This document shows, piece by piece, positions 46,701 to 56,900 of a stretch of 57,549 bases of DNA. How positions within the stretch are numbered: the first letter of the stretch is position 1; each line of letters begins with the position of its first letter. The DNA is from a virus. The notes under the pieces are model-generated. The model was not told the DNA's origin and ran no database searches. It saw nothing but the letters and a program-made list of their open reading frames with translations. Made by a program: the position numbers and the translations under genes. The DNA is taken from positions 1 to 57,549 of IMG/VR virus record IMGVR_UViG_3300025000_000120, one strand, 5' to 3'.

Positions 46701-48897
46701 CATTATTTGTACCATTACCACCAATTAGATAATAACTAGTAGAAGAGGGATTCTTATTTAAACCGATATAGTTAGTTCCATCGTTTATATTAAGAATGGA
46801 TTGAGCATTTGATGTAATAGCAAAAAAGTCATCTGCCTTAAAAATAGCATCTAGTGTACATGAAGTTAATCCACTTGCAAAAGCACAACTGACTCTGCCT
46901 GTATTTGGAATTTGCAAACCTGAACCTGTAGGCATTGGTTTGTAAGTAGGAATAGGGATATTTGTTAATGTGGTTGTTCCAACTTCAGGCACAGTCGTCC
47001 CATCCAAACTAGCATAAAACACAGTATTCCCATCTACTTCACTCTTAGGTATTCCATGGTGTACGGTCAGCATTTTCTTCGGCGAAAGTTCCCCACGATT
47101 GAACATGTTATCTGCTTTTTTGAGGATGTAGTCATAATTATATTGAGATTTTGTTTCATGTCTCAAGTCTGTGATGTCGCGTGAGTCGATGACGTTGGCG
47201 TAGAGGGATTGGGGGTGGTCTGATTTTGCGATAATAGTACCACCACCGCCTAGAGTCCCTATAGATTGACCTATTGTGATTGTTTGAGGATTCGATACTG
47301 TGTTTATGGCAGTAATTACTCCTAACAATGTACCTGTTGTGTTAATTAGCATTTCACCCACACTATAATTTGACCCTATTGGAGTGCTGGCAGAGATATT
47401 TGCAACATAGTTAGTTTGGCCATTTGTAATACCATTTGTTACTGTTAAGGGATTATAACCTCTCGCTCCATTCGCATTACTTGGTGAAAACCCCGATGAA
47501 TTCCGTCTTTTAACCCTAAATAATGGAATTGCGTAGGAGTAGCCATCGTATGTCACTAATGCAGTCTTACTGGCAGAAGTTCCATCTCCCGCAATATACA
47601 AACCAACATCTTCAAGAGAAATTCCTTTTCCACTAATACCTACGTTGTTTATTCTATCCGATTGACTGAAGAAATGACTATATTTAAAGATACTAGAAGA
47701 AGCAGACCAATCGTATATATAGTTAAGTGGTACAGTGTTTCCTCCTTGTGCTTGAACCAAGGCATCCCTAGCGTTAACCCCATCTGTATAAGGTGCAATA
47801 AAATTAACATTTGATACGGTTCTATAACGTCCAGCCATAGTATATCCATTCCCGTTAGCTGGAAAATATGTTTCAAGGAATACTAAATCATCCCATTTCT
47901 CTCCAACGTTTGCAGGTGCAGTAGGAAGTGTTAAAATAGTTAACGGCATTTTTATTTCATAACCATTGATAGGATAAACAGTTTCGGGAATTGTAATGGA
48001 ATTTAAATTTGTAGTTGAACCAGTTGTAATCGCTGGAATTGTTCTACAACCAGAATGCATTTGATTACGAATCATATCTGCTTTTGCTTTATCTACATCA
48101 TTTAAACTAACCACAGTTGCAGCACCAGTTATACTAAAGTTTCCTTTATATTCCCATACTGTTCCACTATATCTATACCATTGATTATTGTCTAATGTTT
48201 GAGCACACCAACCTATTACGGCACTTGGATATGTAGATGCCAAAGCAGCAAAATTTGCTACAGGTGTTTGCCATATGAGCTGTGTTGTGTTTGCTGAACT
48301 ATTTGCTAGTGTGGCAGCGTTTTGAGCGTTTGCTATGGCTGTGTTTGTATTAGAAGTGGCCGTAATAGCTAATTGACGTGTAACTTCTGTCTCGGCAATC
48401 TTATTCGTCGCTTCTGCCAGTTTATTATTCACGTCAGAATTCCATCGAGCTGAGTCGTCGTTATATTGAGCTTGTATATCTATGATTTTAGCGTCCAGCT
48501 TAGGTATTACATAGACACTAAGCGTATCGCCATTATCTAGACTCTCTGTGACGTTGAATGTGAATTGGGCGGTACTAAGTTTTGTTCCAGCAGTACTGAA
48601 ATCAACTTCGCCTTTCACAATACCGGTGACCGCGAGAGTGTTAGAGCTTAGAATACACTCCACTTTACCAGTTGTAGCGTTAATCACAGTGACACCGGTT
48701 AGACTGTCCTGAATGACAATGGTTCCGTCCGGTTTGTAGAACGACACGATTACTTCTTGGTTGGAGATGTCTACTGGCACACCGTTATTGGTTATGCGAA
48801 ATTCAAGCACACTCGAGTTTATATCTCCCTGAACAAACTTGACATTAAATATACTTCTTTGTTTAAAGTCTAAATATACTACTTGTCTGTTCTCCAA
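43765..48897 (-). CDS. BppU-type baseplate/receptor-binding protein with LamG and repeated domains
   Basis: A 1710-residue protein. Residues 1-140: BppU_N (VVYLDFKQRSIFNVKF...VIVSFYKPDGT). About 140-200: alanine-rich coiled coil. About 625-790: LamG-like carbohydrate-binding sandwich. About 1130-1265 and 1345-1470: two copies of a domain marked LIRIVEDKMGTIPAIDKVQWLKNNL then G-x-G-x-x-PSGN. The C-terminus ends with a small beta domain. The start is TTG behind AAGGAGGG. It should mediate host attachment; the LamG and repeat domains suggest glycan recognition. Confidence 0.8.
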   Translation of the reverse strand: MENRQVVYLDFKQRSIFNVKFVQGDINSSVLEFRITNNGVPVDISNQEVIVSFYKPDGTIVIQDSLTGVTVINATTGKVECILSSNTLAVTGIVKGEVDFSTAGTKLSTAQFTFNVTESLDNGDTLSVYVIPKLDAKIIDIQAQYNDDSARWNSDVNNKLAEATNKIAETEVTRQLAITATSNTNTAIANAQNAATLANSSANTTQLIWQTPVANFAALASTYPSAVIGWCAQTLDNNQWYRYSGTVWEYKGNFSITGAATVVSLNDVDKAKADMIRNQMHSGCRTIPAITTGSTTNLNSITIPETVYPINGYEIKMPLTILTLPTAPANVGEKWDDLVFLETYFPANGNGYTMAGRYRTVSNVNFIAPYTDGVNARDALVQAQGGNTVPLNYIYDWSASSSIFKYSHFFSQSDRINNVGISGKGISLEDVGLYIAGDGTSASKTALVTYDGYSYAIPLFRVKRRNSSGFSPSNANGARGYNPLTVTNGITNGQTNYVANISASTPIGSNYSVGEMLINTTGTLLGVITAINTVSNPQTITIGQSIGTLGGGGTIIAKSDHPQSLYANVIDSRDITDLRHETKSQYNYDYILKKADNMFNRGELSPKKMLTVHHGIPKSEVDGNTVFYASLDGTTVPEVGTTTLTNIPIPTYKPMPTGSGLQIPNTGRVSCAFASGLTSCTLDAIFKADDFFAITSNAQSILNINDGTNYIGLNKNPSSTSYYLIGGNGTNNALTFTLAKPNTPFIHIRIRITSTNMYVFLNGVQVATIGITNLSSANVGYIGSTTSGYGYVGAVSDISISNIDRGSLFPNLPPDFISGDAIIMPAYTNQRRISSEAQMPQTVNSIVKATNLLNSRGINRVVIGTPNTWSAGDTITVTGMAGELISGVFDTDTAKSTLVKDALSTDTSAYFDIVDATLYSDGDTVKLVDRVLGTLLATKIINTGGVDAVNKKLTFTETIGVALSKYQVVAMESTATSSNPKVYYMNGTTKTEVVGDAVTPWTGMFGNVATFKLGTNASLVAQDLQIDYSMIMPSGQPALSVPTTTTLMGEAGFRLPYANQTITSDYVSKISGRTWENPNIAKTLSAIVANNPAPSTFVDELITSEYAKMFIQDGTVTTFSTNVNGKQACVLLSFDLIKESERKLGCKIPAKTKALKVTWLKNNLNRISCLFKGHGSSPSGNKATLTRYNNTGNFWNDWDIVNTFTTSSTVATLSIPVPFGQSLLDSISVDGYAFFLCFADPSDGITPSTINVDFASLDITFSDKIVISMGLATGQTVDVRDDFAGKTAGDVVGNPNIAKYSEGSSTLKTPSQFTVEMDAGRYSGILALDNTLTGAYSYNGNMAQQLFSFNLIRIVEDKMGTIPAIDKVQWLKNNLLNIDFNWWGYGTNPSGNYATISTWNGVWTAQSYNTLGSVSKVSGNVNESNANVKLSACIQSDGFVHFLSWANASNGEITSTIYTDYCNIELTFKKPTGYDVLSPSNPRRDAGLSNILFVRKETKEVQSMFPYSNEFMLTTYSDYLEAPTPISANTDVTILAEIPEFLITDLGSAVGNKQGIHHWMNLTYRVGQDKGDLYGELGFSVVKFAPDSKDINVGSKVTVNATGFSTAYWKQYALATIGKPMVGIARYLVLVGGELKLLVFSKYSATGGFTVDGTGVGILVNLPGKPLSKEADGVVRAGVNTPTAWKSGELIPMGYVDKATNKLITTGNSI

Positions 48898-48899
48898 TG

Positions 48900-49040
48900 T
48901 TATCCCTCCTTAACCTTCTTCAGTTCGACTATCTCTTTCTGCAGCGATTCTATCATAACATCTTTCACGGCAATTCCTTTTGACATATGTTTTATTTGCT
49001 CTAATAGCATGTTAATGACTCTATTAGCATCTACTTCCAT
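48900..49040 (-). CDS. 46-residue coiled-coil protein
   Basis: An open frame from ATG behind AAGGAGAATC. A helical, heptad-like protein with a lysine-rich end. It fits exactly between the protease and the BppU-type gene. Confidence 0.6.
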   Translation of the reverse strand: MEVDANRVINMLLEQIKHMSKGIAVKDVMIESLQKEIVELKKVKEG

Positions 49041-49051
49041 TTTGATTCTCC

Positions 49052-50542
49052 TTACGTAATCGAATTCAAATCGCTAACTAGTAAATTTAAAAAGGATGCG
49101 TATACTTGAGTACCACTACTGACTTGCGACATACTCATAGCTTGCATATCACTTATGGCTGTTCTGGCTTGGTTGAATATTGAGGCTGAGAACACCGTAC
49201 CCTTGTATGCTTGAGTAAATGTGACTTCAGACAAACCCTTATATACCCTGACTAAGTTTATATTAGCAAGGAACGCATTCCACTCCACCGCTGTTAATGC
49301 GACAGGATTTAAATACGAAGGTGTGTGAGTCCAAGCGAACGTGGAAGGTCTTACCCTCGTATATGTTGGAGAATACGCCCAACCCCATGCCTCTCCTCCA
49401 CTAGTCTGAATTAACCAAGGCTTGACATCTACGTATCTTGCCCTGAATTGAACCGTTTGTCCCTGAGTCATTGACTCTATGTCGTGATACTGCTCCGCAC
49501 CAGCGTACAGGTCGGCTCCGCGCCAAATATTAGCATAAGGTCCGTAGTTAAGTTTTTTATCAAAGGCTAACGTCCCAATTTCATAGTCAATGGTGGCTGA
49601 GGTGTTGATGTACTGGGACAACTGACTGTCAATAGTATATATGCAACTCTCTGGGGCAGGGCAATTCTGTTCGGATAAATCGTCGGTAACTGTGATAAAG
49701 CGTATGATGTTCTCATAATAAAGAGGCATGTAACATCTTCCAGTAGAAAGGTTAGGGCTTATATATTCGCCCCACCACCAATCGCCCCAATTGTTATGAA
49801 CGATCCAGTGTGTAATCCCATCAATCAGCTTCCATCCAATGATGCACATTACGTGAGAGGTCTTGGTTTCACCTATGACTATGTTTTGGTCGACATTAGC
49901 GGGAACTACGCCGTCACAACCGGCTCCACCTAGATCCTGAAAGTTATTCGCGACATATGTCGTCACTAATACTACGCCGTTGTCGATGATACTTTGCTTA
50001 AGACTCTCAATCTGGGTAGCGTTGATGATATTAATAAATTCGCCAGGATGAACTGGGTCAGGTCCTAAAGCTTCCATTACCGAATAGCTTGATATTTTGG
50101 CTTTGTACATCTCCCTATTGGCGTTGTTAGCCACAAGTGTCTCTGCGCCTATGATAGGGGTGCCGCCGTCAGTCCAGTCATAATACATATAAGTATCTGG
50201 ATACGTCCATTCACCCCAACCATTATAACGATTCTCAGGTAAACTCTTATACAGGGGCACGCCATCATATTTAAGTCTATCGAGAGCATAGTTGACAATC
50301 ATTCCGTCGTTAGGGTTATCCTCCTGGGTCGTCCTATTTCCGAATATCCAACCTATAGAATATCTATTTGTGTAACCGTACTGTCTATACTCATGAACTT
50401 CCTTCATTGTACATAGGGCGTTAGCTACGCAACTACCAGCTTCACTCTCCCAACCATGAATGTCTGGACCATTGCCTATACCCCATACCCACTGGTCTGT
50501 TACTTTGGGCCAAAAGGAGGGTATATATTCTGTGGGTGGCAC
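49052..50542 (-). CDS. Papain-like (C1) cysteine protease in the tail operon
   Basis: A 496-residue protein. The first 270 residues carry the C1 triad: C38 in GSCVANALC, H230 in TSHVMCIIGW, N251 in HNNWGDWWWGE. The remainder is not recognised and may be a virion attachment part. A GTG start follows GAGGAGG. Its place among tail genes suggests a virion-associated protease acting on host surface proteins or on tail proteins; the substrate is unknown. No signal peptide. Confidence 0.8.
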   Translation of the reverse strand: MPPTEYIPSFWPKVTDQWVWGIGNGPDIHGWESEAGSCVANALCTMKEVHEYRQYGYTNRYSIGWIFGNRTTQEDNPNDGMIVNYALDRLKYDGVPLYKSLPENRYNGWGEWTYPDTYMYYDWTDGGTPIIGAETLVANNANREMYKAKISSYSVMEALGPDPVHPGEFINIINATQIESLKQSIIDNGVVLVTTYVANNFQDLGGAGCDGVVPANVDQNIVIGETKTSHVMCIIGWKLIDGITHWIVHNNWGDWWWGEYISPNLSTGRCYMPLYYENIIRFITVTDDLSEQNCPAPESCIYTIDSQLSQYINTSATIDYEIGTLAFDKKLNYGPYANIWRGADLYAGAEQYHDIESMTQGQTVQFRARYVDVKPWLIQTSGGEAWGWAYSPTYTRVRPSTFAWTHTPSYLNPVALTAVEWNAFLANINLVRVYKGLSEVTFTQAYKGTVFSASIFNQARTAISDMQAMSMSQVSSGTQVYASFLNLLVSDLNSIT

Positions 50543-50557
50543 TATAAACGCCTCCTC

Positions 50558-53254
50558 TTATCCAAATACTGCTATTACTCCGTTCGGAGCTGTGATAACC
50601 CCAGTAACAGTTAAGTCTCCGTGAATTGTGGTGGCTAAAGCATCGATGTCTACTTGTAAGGCGTCTATGGATAATAGGGAGCTACCATCACCACTAAGGC
50701 CCTGATAATACTTTATTGTGGCTGGGGCAGAATATCCAGCTACCACGGCACCAAATTGTAGACCATAGGAAGAACCATTGTTCCAGATATTAGAGGATAC
50801 CTTCAGGGTGTCGTAAGCTTCGATCATAACGCCGTCGATTGTGCCGCCAGAAATAGTTGGACTCTCAATAGTAGTTTGTGTTATCTTAGTTGACGTAATA
50901 TAACTAGGAAGAACCGGACTGATCCCATCGACCCCATCGACTCCATTAATACCATTTATCCCATCTACTCCATCGGCCCCTGTTAGATTTACTTGTGATT
51001 CAGGTGTAAGATTAGCCCATGATATTACGGCGTTGTCGCCCATAGTAACATTGGTGCCTACCACCAGCTCGTCGGTTTTAATCTTACTAGCCGAAATACT
51101 GTTCGCAGCTATAGCATCGCCGGCGATCCCAGCTCCAGTTATTGCCGTGGCGAAAGTTAAGCCGCCGTCTATGCTTACGCCAATTCCACCCGCAGTTATC
51201 TTAACTACATTATCGCCGCTTACTGCGTGAAATCCAGACGCATCCCAATAAAAATCTGAACTAACCGATATTTTGTTAGTGGCGGATATTAAAAAGTTAA
51301 TTAATCCGTTCGTGATGTCCGTCGTGGGAACAGCAGCATTAGCAGTTGATTGGGCATTATCTGCTTGGGTTTGGGCTGCGTCTATAGCCGCCTTTCGTTG
51401 GTTCTCCAGCTCCGTCTGTAAATTTGCCTTGGCCGTACTATAAGCGGCAAAGTAGGCTTTAAAAATGACAGCATCAATATCAGATGTCCCAGTGATTGCT
51501 AAAATTGCCTCGAGATAAGTTGATAGGTTGTTATACTGTGCTACGTAAACTTGATATGCGGTAGCATCTCCCGCAGTGGGCCATAATTGTTGGGCTCTGA
51601 TCGAATCCATAACGGTAATAGTTCCGGTAATATTCAAGTCGTATGACATGTCTAGTTGGGGGATTAGTGAAGCTAGATAATCCAATATATTTTGTGACAC
51701 ATGGATAATCGGTAGAGTATACTTTGAGGCACTTGCGTCAAGAGCTAGTTTTTCGGCTTTTATACCGTCGTAAGTCACAGAGAGGCTTTGTTTTTCAAGA
51801 GGTGTGAATTTGTTATCGCTCGCCAAATCAAGGGTTTGTGCATGAGCATAGTTCCAATCCGTAGCGCCGTCTATTAAGTCATCTGCTATCGTCTCTCCCA
51901 GGTCTCCAACCATGATTTGATTAGCGCGAATGGTTACGAATTTCCCCAACAAGCCTGTAATGAAGCTACCTACTATTGATCCATCTTGGGTTATGGCTGT
52001 GGTATATGGGCCGTTAACCCCCATAGAACTATGTCCGAATCCACCAAGATTCCAACGCCACACGTCGAGTGCGGTCATGACGTCTGTCGTGTCCATGATA
52101 AGTATCTCATAAGGCTTTCCGGCCTCATCCGTACGTATTACTACGTTACCACCATTTGAACCTGTTATGAGGGCTGTGGCGTTCTCTATAGCGAGTTGAT
52201 ACGCGGATTTAACGTTAATAATATCTTGTTTTACTTTCTGAATGGAATTAGTAATACCTGTTGCAAGGTTGGGTTTAAAGCTTCCCAATTCAACACTTTC
52301 AATCCTATCGGTTATGATATTCTTGGTTATTTTAATAACCTTGACTTTTAGATTGAGGTTGAGTCTGGAGTGCTTAACGGTAACTGTATCGCCTAAATAT
52401 ACACTTTCGAGCACTGCGTAGTTTTTGTACTCTTCGGTCTTAGATAGCTCAACGAAATCAACTTTGTAATTGAATTGAGGAATATCTATTTTGGAGGTTT
52501 CCATGTACGCCAGAGCCGCAGTCCTGAGTTCATCCCAGGTGTCTATTTCACTAAAGTCAACCACTTTGATCCTTGGGTTGGGGTAATTACCAATATACGG
52601 ACTGTCGATGTACTTTTCGTCAAGTGTTAAGCCGTCACTACCAATAGGCATTAAGCGTGTACAGATACCACTAGTATCTAACGTCTCCTCTATGCCCTGG
52701 ATGTTCTTACCGTAAGCTATTAGGACTCCTCGATCAGACCCTCTAACCCCTAAATGTTTAATAAGGAAGTTGTCTCTGACCAGTTCTCCTCCGTACGTAC
52801 TAAGCAGTCCTTCCGAACCCATGATAGCCTCGACTGGATTCTTACGAATGAAATATAAAGTGTTGACCCCACCAACGTCACTTATAGACGTAAAAGGGTG
52901 AGCATATTGGGTATTAGTTAGAATATGGTTTAGCGTAGCTTGTCCACTTAAATCAGTAGAAGTTACGTCTTCTAGTAGATTGTCAAGAAGATCATAAAAT
53001 ATATGACGAGCATTGACTCTGATGGAGGTTAACGTCTTTACTTTGTTGTATATGCGAAAGAGTTGTCCGTCAGCTTTTATGACGTTATCCTCTATGAGAT
53101 ACTCCCACTTACCACGTGCGTCTAAGGGGTGTTCGAGTTCGCACTCAAATATGCCATTAAGCTCTTCGGTGACCACGGATGATATGGAATCAGATAAGAC
53201 CACTAGACCGTTGCTTGTAAATTCAGTGGCCTTGCTGTCATGTACAGAAATCAT
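50558..53254 (-). CDS. Tail-associated protein (Tal/prophage endopeptidase tail family)
   Basis: An 898-residue protein. The first 370 residues match the gp44-like hub domain of phage endopeptidase-tail proteins (SDSISSVVTEELNGIFECELEHPLD...DNVIKADGQLFRIY...VNARHIFYDLL). Long coiled and beta parts follow, then a short collagen-like GVDGINGINGVDG stretch near residue 770. No lytic active site is apparent. The start ATG overlaps the Dit stop. It forms the tail-tip hub under Dit. Confidence 0.8.
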   Translation of the reverse strand: MISVHDSKATEFTSNGLVVLSDSISSVVTEELNGIFECELEHPLDARGKWEYLIEDNVIKADGQLFRIYNKVKTLTSIRVNARHIFYDLLDNLLEDVTSTDLSGQATLNHILTNTQYAHPFTSISDVGGVNTLYFIRKNPVEAIMGSEGLLSTYGGELVRDNFLIKHLGVRGSDRGVLIAYGKNIQGIEETLDTSGICTRLMPIGSDGLTLDEKYIDSPYIGNYPNPRIKVVDFSEIDTWDELRTAALAYMETSKIDIPQFNYKVDFVELSKTEEYKNYAVLESVYLGDTVTVKHSRLNLNLKVKVIKITKNIITDRIESVELGSFKPNLATGITNSIQKVKQDIINVKSAYQLAIENATALITGSNGGNVVIRTDEAGKPYEILIMDTTDVMTALDVWRWNLGGFGHSSMGVNGPYTTAITQDGSIVGSFITGLLGKFVTIRANQIMVGDLGETIADDLIDGATDWNYAHAQTLDLASDNKFTPLEKQSLSVTYDGIKAEKLALDASASKYTLPIIHVSQNILDYLASLIPQLDMSYDLNITGTITVMDSIRAQQLWPTAGDATAYQVYVAQYNNLSTYLEAILAITGTSDIDAVIFKAYFAAYSTAKANLQTELENQRKAAIDAAQTQADNAQSTANAAVPTTDITNGLINFLISATNKISVSSDFYWDASGFHAVSGDNVVKITAGGIGVSIDGGLTFATAITGAGIAGDAIAANSISASKIKTDELVVGTNVTMGDNAVISWANLTPESQVNLTGADGVDGINGINGVDGVDGISPVLPSYITSTKITQTTIESPTISGGTIDGVMIEAYDTLKVSSNIWNNGSSYGLQFGAVVAGYSAPATIKYYQGLSGDGSSLLSIDALQVDIDALATTIHGDLTVTGVITAPNGVIAVFG

Positions 53255-53952
53255 TACATCCACCGCCAATTAGGAGTTATTACAACTGAAGTAACTGTTC
53301 CCGTCCAACTAATAGAGTTTTGACCGACGACTAATTCGGGGAAATCACCCGACATGTCGTTGTTCTTAAGTACAGTATCCTTATAGCAGTCCATCAGATC
53401 ACTATCTATCGTAACGTGACCCACAACGTTTGTGAGATGAATCACGTTACCGTTAATATCGAGATCGATGGTTCCGGTGCCATAGACTTTGAATATGGGT
53501 TTGCTTGTGCAGGTTCCTACGTTAATCAGAGCACTGGGGACAGTCAGTGTAATCTCCGAATTCTCGACCGACAAGGGAAACGGCTGACAATCAAATATGA
53601 CAATGAATTTGTGCCACTGTCGCATAATTCGTTCGAATGGTATTTGATTGATTATACTAGCCTTGTATTTTCGGTCTGGTTGGTCGGAGAAAATAACATC
53701 TCCGGAGCCATCCAACCATGCTAAGACTTTATCAACCTCAGCAATATCTAAGAGTGTGCATTCACACGACTTAACCATACTACTATAAGTCCCAAAGTCC
53801 TCCGTTAAAAAACCATCTCTACCGGGTATAACTATCTTGTTAATGTCCCTATTGACCTTGATGATGGGCGGTAATGTATTCACCAAAATACCCATATCTT
53901 TACTTGAAATCCTGTTGTATATAAAATATGGCTCTTCGTGTAAATAGACCAT
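53254..53952 (-). CDS. Distal tail protein (Dit)
   Basis: A 232-residue protein of the siphophage Dit family: SSKDMGILVNTLP, NKIVIPGRDGFLTEDFGTY, VIFSDQPDRKYKASI, FDCQPFPLS. Normal length without a carbohydrate-binding insertion. It forms the ring linking tail tube and tip. It starts at the stop of the tape measure gene. Confidence 0.85.
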   Translation of the reverse strand: MVYLHEEPYFIYNRISSKDMGILVNTLPPIIKVNRDINKIVIPGRDGFLTEDFGTYSSMVKSCECTLLDIAEVDKVLAWLDGSGDVIFSDQPDRKYKASIINQIPFERIMRQWHKFIVIFDCQPFPLSVENSEITLTVPSALINVGTCTSKPIFKVYGTGTIDLDINGNVIHLTNVVGHVTIDSDLMDCYKDTVLKNNDMSGDFPELVVGQNSISWTGTVTSVVITPNWRWM

Positions 53953-56900
53953 TAGTTACCGCCCCTTCCGATTACTACTTGTTTACGATAGAACTCAAGT
54001 TCCTCCATGAGGGCCTTAGTGTCTTGTGCTCGGTTATTGATGAAGTTTTCAATTTTTAACACTAATCCACTAACATTTGACTCAGGAGTACTATTCGTAA
54101 CCGTGGTATTACTTCCATTTTGATTAGCATTCATTCTGCGGTTAGCGTCTAGATTTGAAATACTCGCAGTCTTACTTGTAATGCTACCAACATTGATCGA
54201 TTGACTCTTGTTGAAAGCAGAACTAAGCCCTGAACTAACATCCGTCAAATCCAAGACAGGTCTAATGGTCGGCTGTATGTCCATGTCACTATTTATGATA
54301 TCTGCGATACCTGCTACAGCTCCTGTGAGGGCCGATACAGCCCGTTTACCCACGTTGACGGCCTCTACACTAGCTACGTCCGAATAAGCCTTTAAACCGC
54401 CAGCAAACCCTAGAGCTGAGTACATACCCACTTCTTCAAATGCTTTAGACGGCGATTTAATACCTAAAGCGCTTTTGGCAGAGTTCAATGCCTGTAAGGC
54501 AGTCCTTGCTACTTCTTGTGCTAGGGCCGCGGACTTACTGTTTATGCCGTTAATCATGCCTTGTATAATGTTTATACCGACGCCAGCCCAATCAGGCGCG
54601 GACATTACCGTTTGAATGCCGCTTGCAAGGGTCGTAAATTCGGTTTCAACATTGACTCGTAACTCAGTAACAGTCGTTGCAATGTCAGTGGACATAGCCT
54701 TGAATTCGGTTTGAGATGCAGTTCTTAATGTTCCGAGTTTGGTCGACCATTCCGAATTCAAGGCTGATAATTGTACATCCGCGTCAGCATTTAAAGCTAC
54801 CATTTGGTCGTTCCACATAGTCCTATAGCTAGTTAATTCTTTTGATGCTTCTTTCTTTAACGTGGATATTTGACTTACGGTGCTCGAACGCATATCTTTG
54901 AGTTCGGCCACGGCTTGGGTTTTTGCATCTTGGTGTTTGTTTTGCCATAAGGATACGTACGTAGTCAGTTCTGACGCACTTAGGGTGTTTAACGCTGCAA
55001 TTTGAGCTGAAGCAGAAGGACCCATCGCTTTGAGTTCGTCAATTAAGTCGGAACTAATTCCCTTTCTGGATAAATCGGTAAGACTTTGTCTCCACTCATT
55101 TAAATCAGCAGCTTGAGACTGCAAGTTTTTGATTAGAGACGCTCCACTAACTCGTTTTTTGGAAGCAACCTTGTCAAATAAACCGTACGTGCCGTATATT
55201 GTTTTACTGCGAGAGTCAAGAGCATCTTCGTACTCTTTGTTCACGCTTGCAATATCGGCTATTAACTTTTCGTTAGTAGATTGGGTTTTAGCATAATACT
55301 CATCTTCAAGACGCATACGTTCATCATTTATACTTGTCTCAAGATCCAGACTACGTTGCGAATATGATTCATTAAGGTCATTTATGTTTTGTTCAATTCG
55401 ATAAACTTCTTTGTCCGCTCGTATCCGTTCATCGGACCCATTGGCATGTTTTTTTTGAAGTCTTTGCCACGCATAAAGTTCGTCTTCTAAACCCAACTTG
55501 TTATAATACTTATACTCGTCAATCGTTTTGACGCCCACATCAAAATCATCTTTTCGGATTTGGTCCTTAATTCTATAAACTTCTTTGTCCGCTCGTATCC
55601 GTTCATCTGTACCGTCTAAATATTTTTTCTGGGCAGCTTCCCACGTCGCAAGTTCGTCAGCCACACTTAACTTTTTATAGTATTTTAGATCATCCATGTT
55701 TTTAACCATTGCGTTAAACTCAGCACTGACCATTTCTTTTCGCAGTCTATAGACTTCTCTGTCTGCTTTTTTCCGTTCCTCCGATCCTTCTGAATATGTT
55801 TTCTGAATCTTTTGCCAAGCAGCGAGCTCCTCTTGTAAGCTTAAAGTGTTGTAATACTTATGCTCATCGATCCATTCAATTGACTTATCGAAGTTGGATT
55901 GACCTTGGGCTTGTTTCGTTTTACCGATAGCTTGTTCTTTTTTAGCCATATCTTTTTGACTAGCATACACATCATTTTGACTTCGATAGGCTTCGTGTTC
56001 GGCTTTTATGCGTGCGTCCGTAGCGTTATCATATACTGCTTTAGACATAGCATCTCCAGCACCAACTGCTTCCGAGGTGCTGGCTTTTAGTCCGTTAGCC
56101 ATACCTACGCCAACCATTTGTCCTACTTCTTTGTCGAAATATTTAGACGGCGAACGAATACCTAAAGCGTTCTTAGCCGCTTGCAGTACAGTGGCACCCA
56201 TATTTGCAGCGAAAGAAGCAGCGTCAGAAATCTTATCTCTCATCCCTTTAATGAATCCGCCGATCAAATTTCCGCCAGCCTCTATGAATTTATCAATTGC
56301 TCCGCCAATAGCGCCAATAATAGCATCAACAAGATTACCTACAGCACTAGTTATTTCCGCGCCGTTAGTTCTGATTGCGTCGGCTAATCCGTTGATAAAA
56401 CTAATAATAACTTCGAAGGCTGCTTGAATCACCGCCGGGAGTTTATCAGCCACACCTTTTAAGAATTCTATGATTATTAGAGTTCCAACCACCAATATCT
56501 TACCGATATTGTCTAGAATGCCCTTAAGTAGACCCATAACCAACTTCATGCCCGCATCCACTATCATGGGTATAGACTTAACGAGAAAATCTAATACTGA
56601 TTTTAGAACGACCGATAGTCCCTCTAATAGTTTAGGTATTATTCGTATGAGCCCGTCTACAAGGGCTGAAACTACAATTACCAATGCGTCGACAAATGCT
56701 GGTGCTGTAGCCGCTAAGACTTCACATAGAGTCACAAGCGTCACGCGTAACTGGGAAAGAAGCATAGGTAGTAATCCAACGATACTTGTGATGAATAGTG
56801 CAATTGCTCCACCACTAGCAGTTAAAGCTACACTGAGAGCTGTCAACGCTACCGAAAATAAGGTTAATCCAGCCCCGACGGCCAGACACCCAATGCCTAA

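Noticed and set aside
50558-53254. Collagen-like fibre gene
   Set aside because: The GVDGINGINGVDG stretch is very short and the protein is clearly a Tal-type tail hub.
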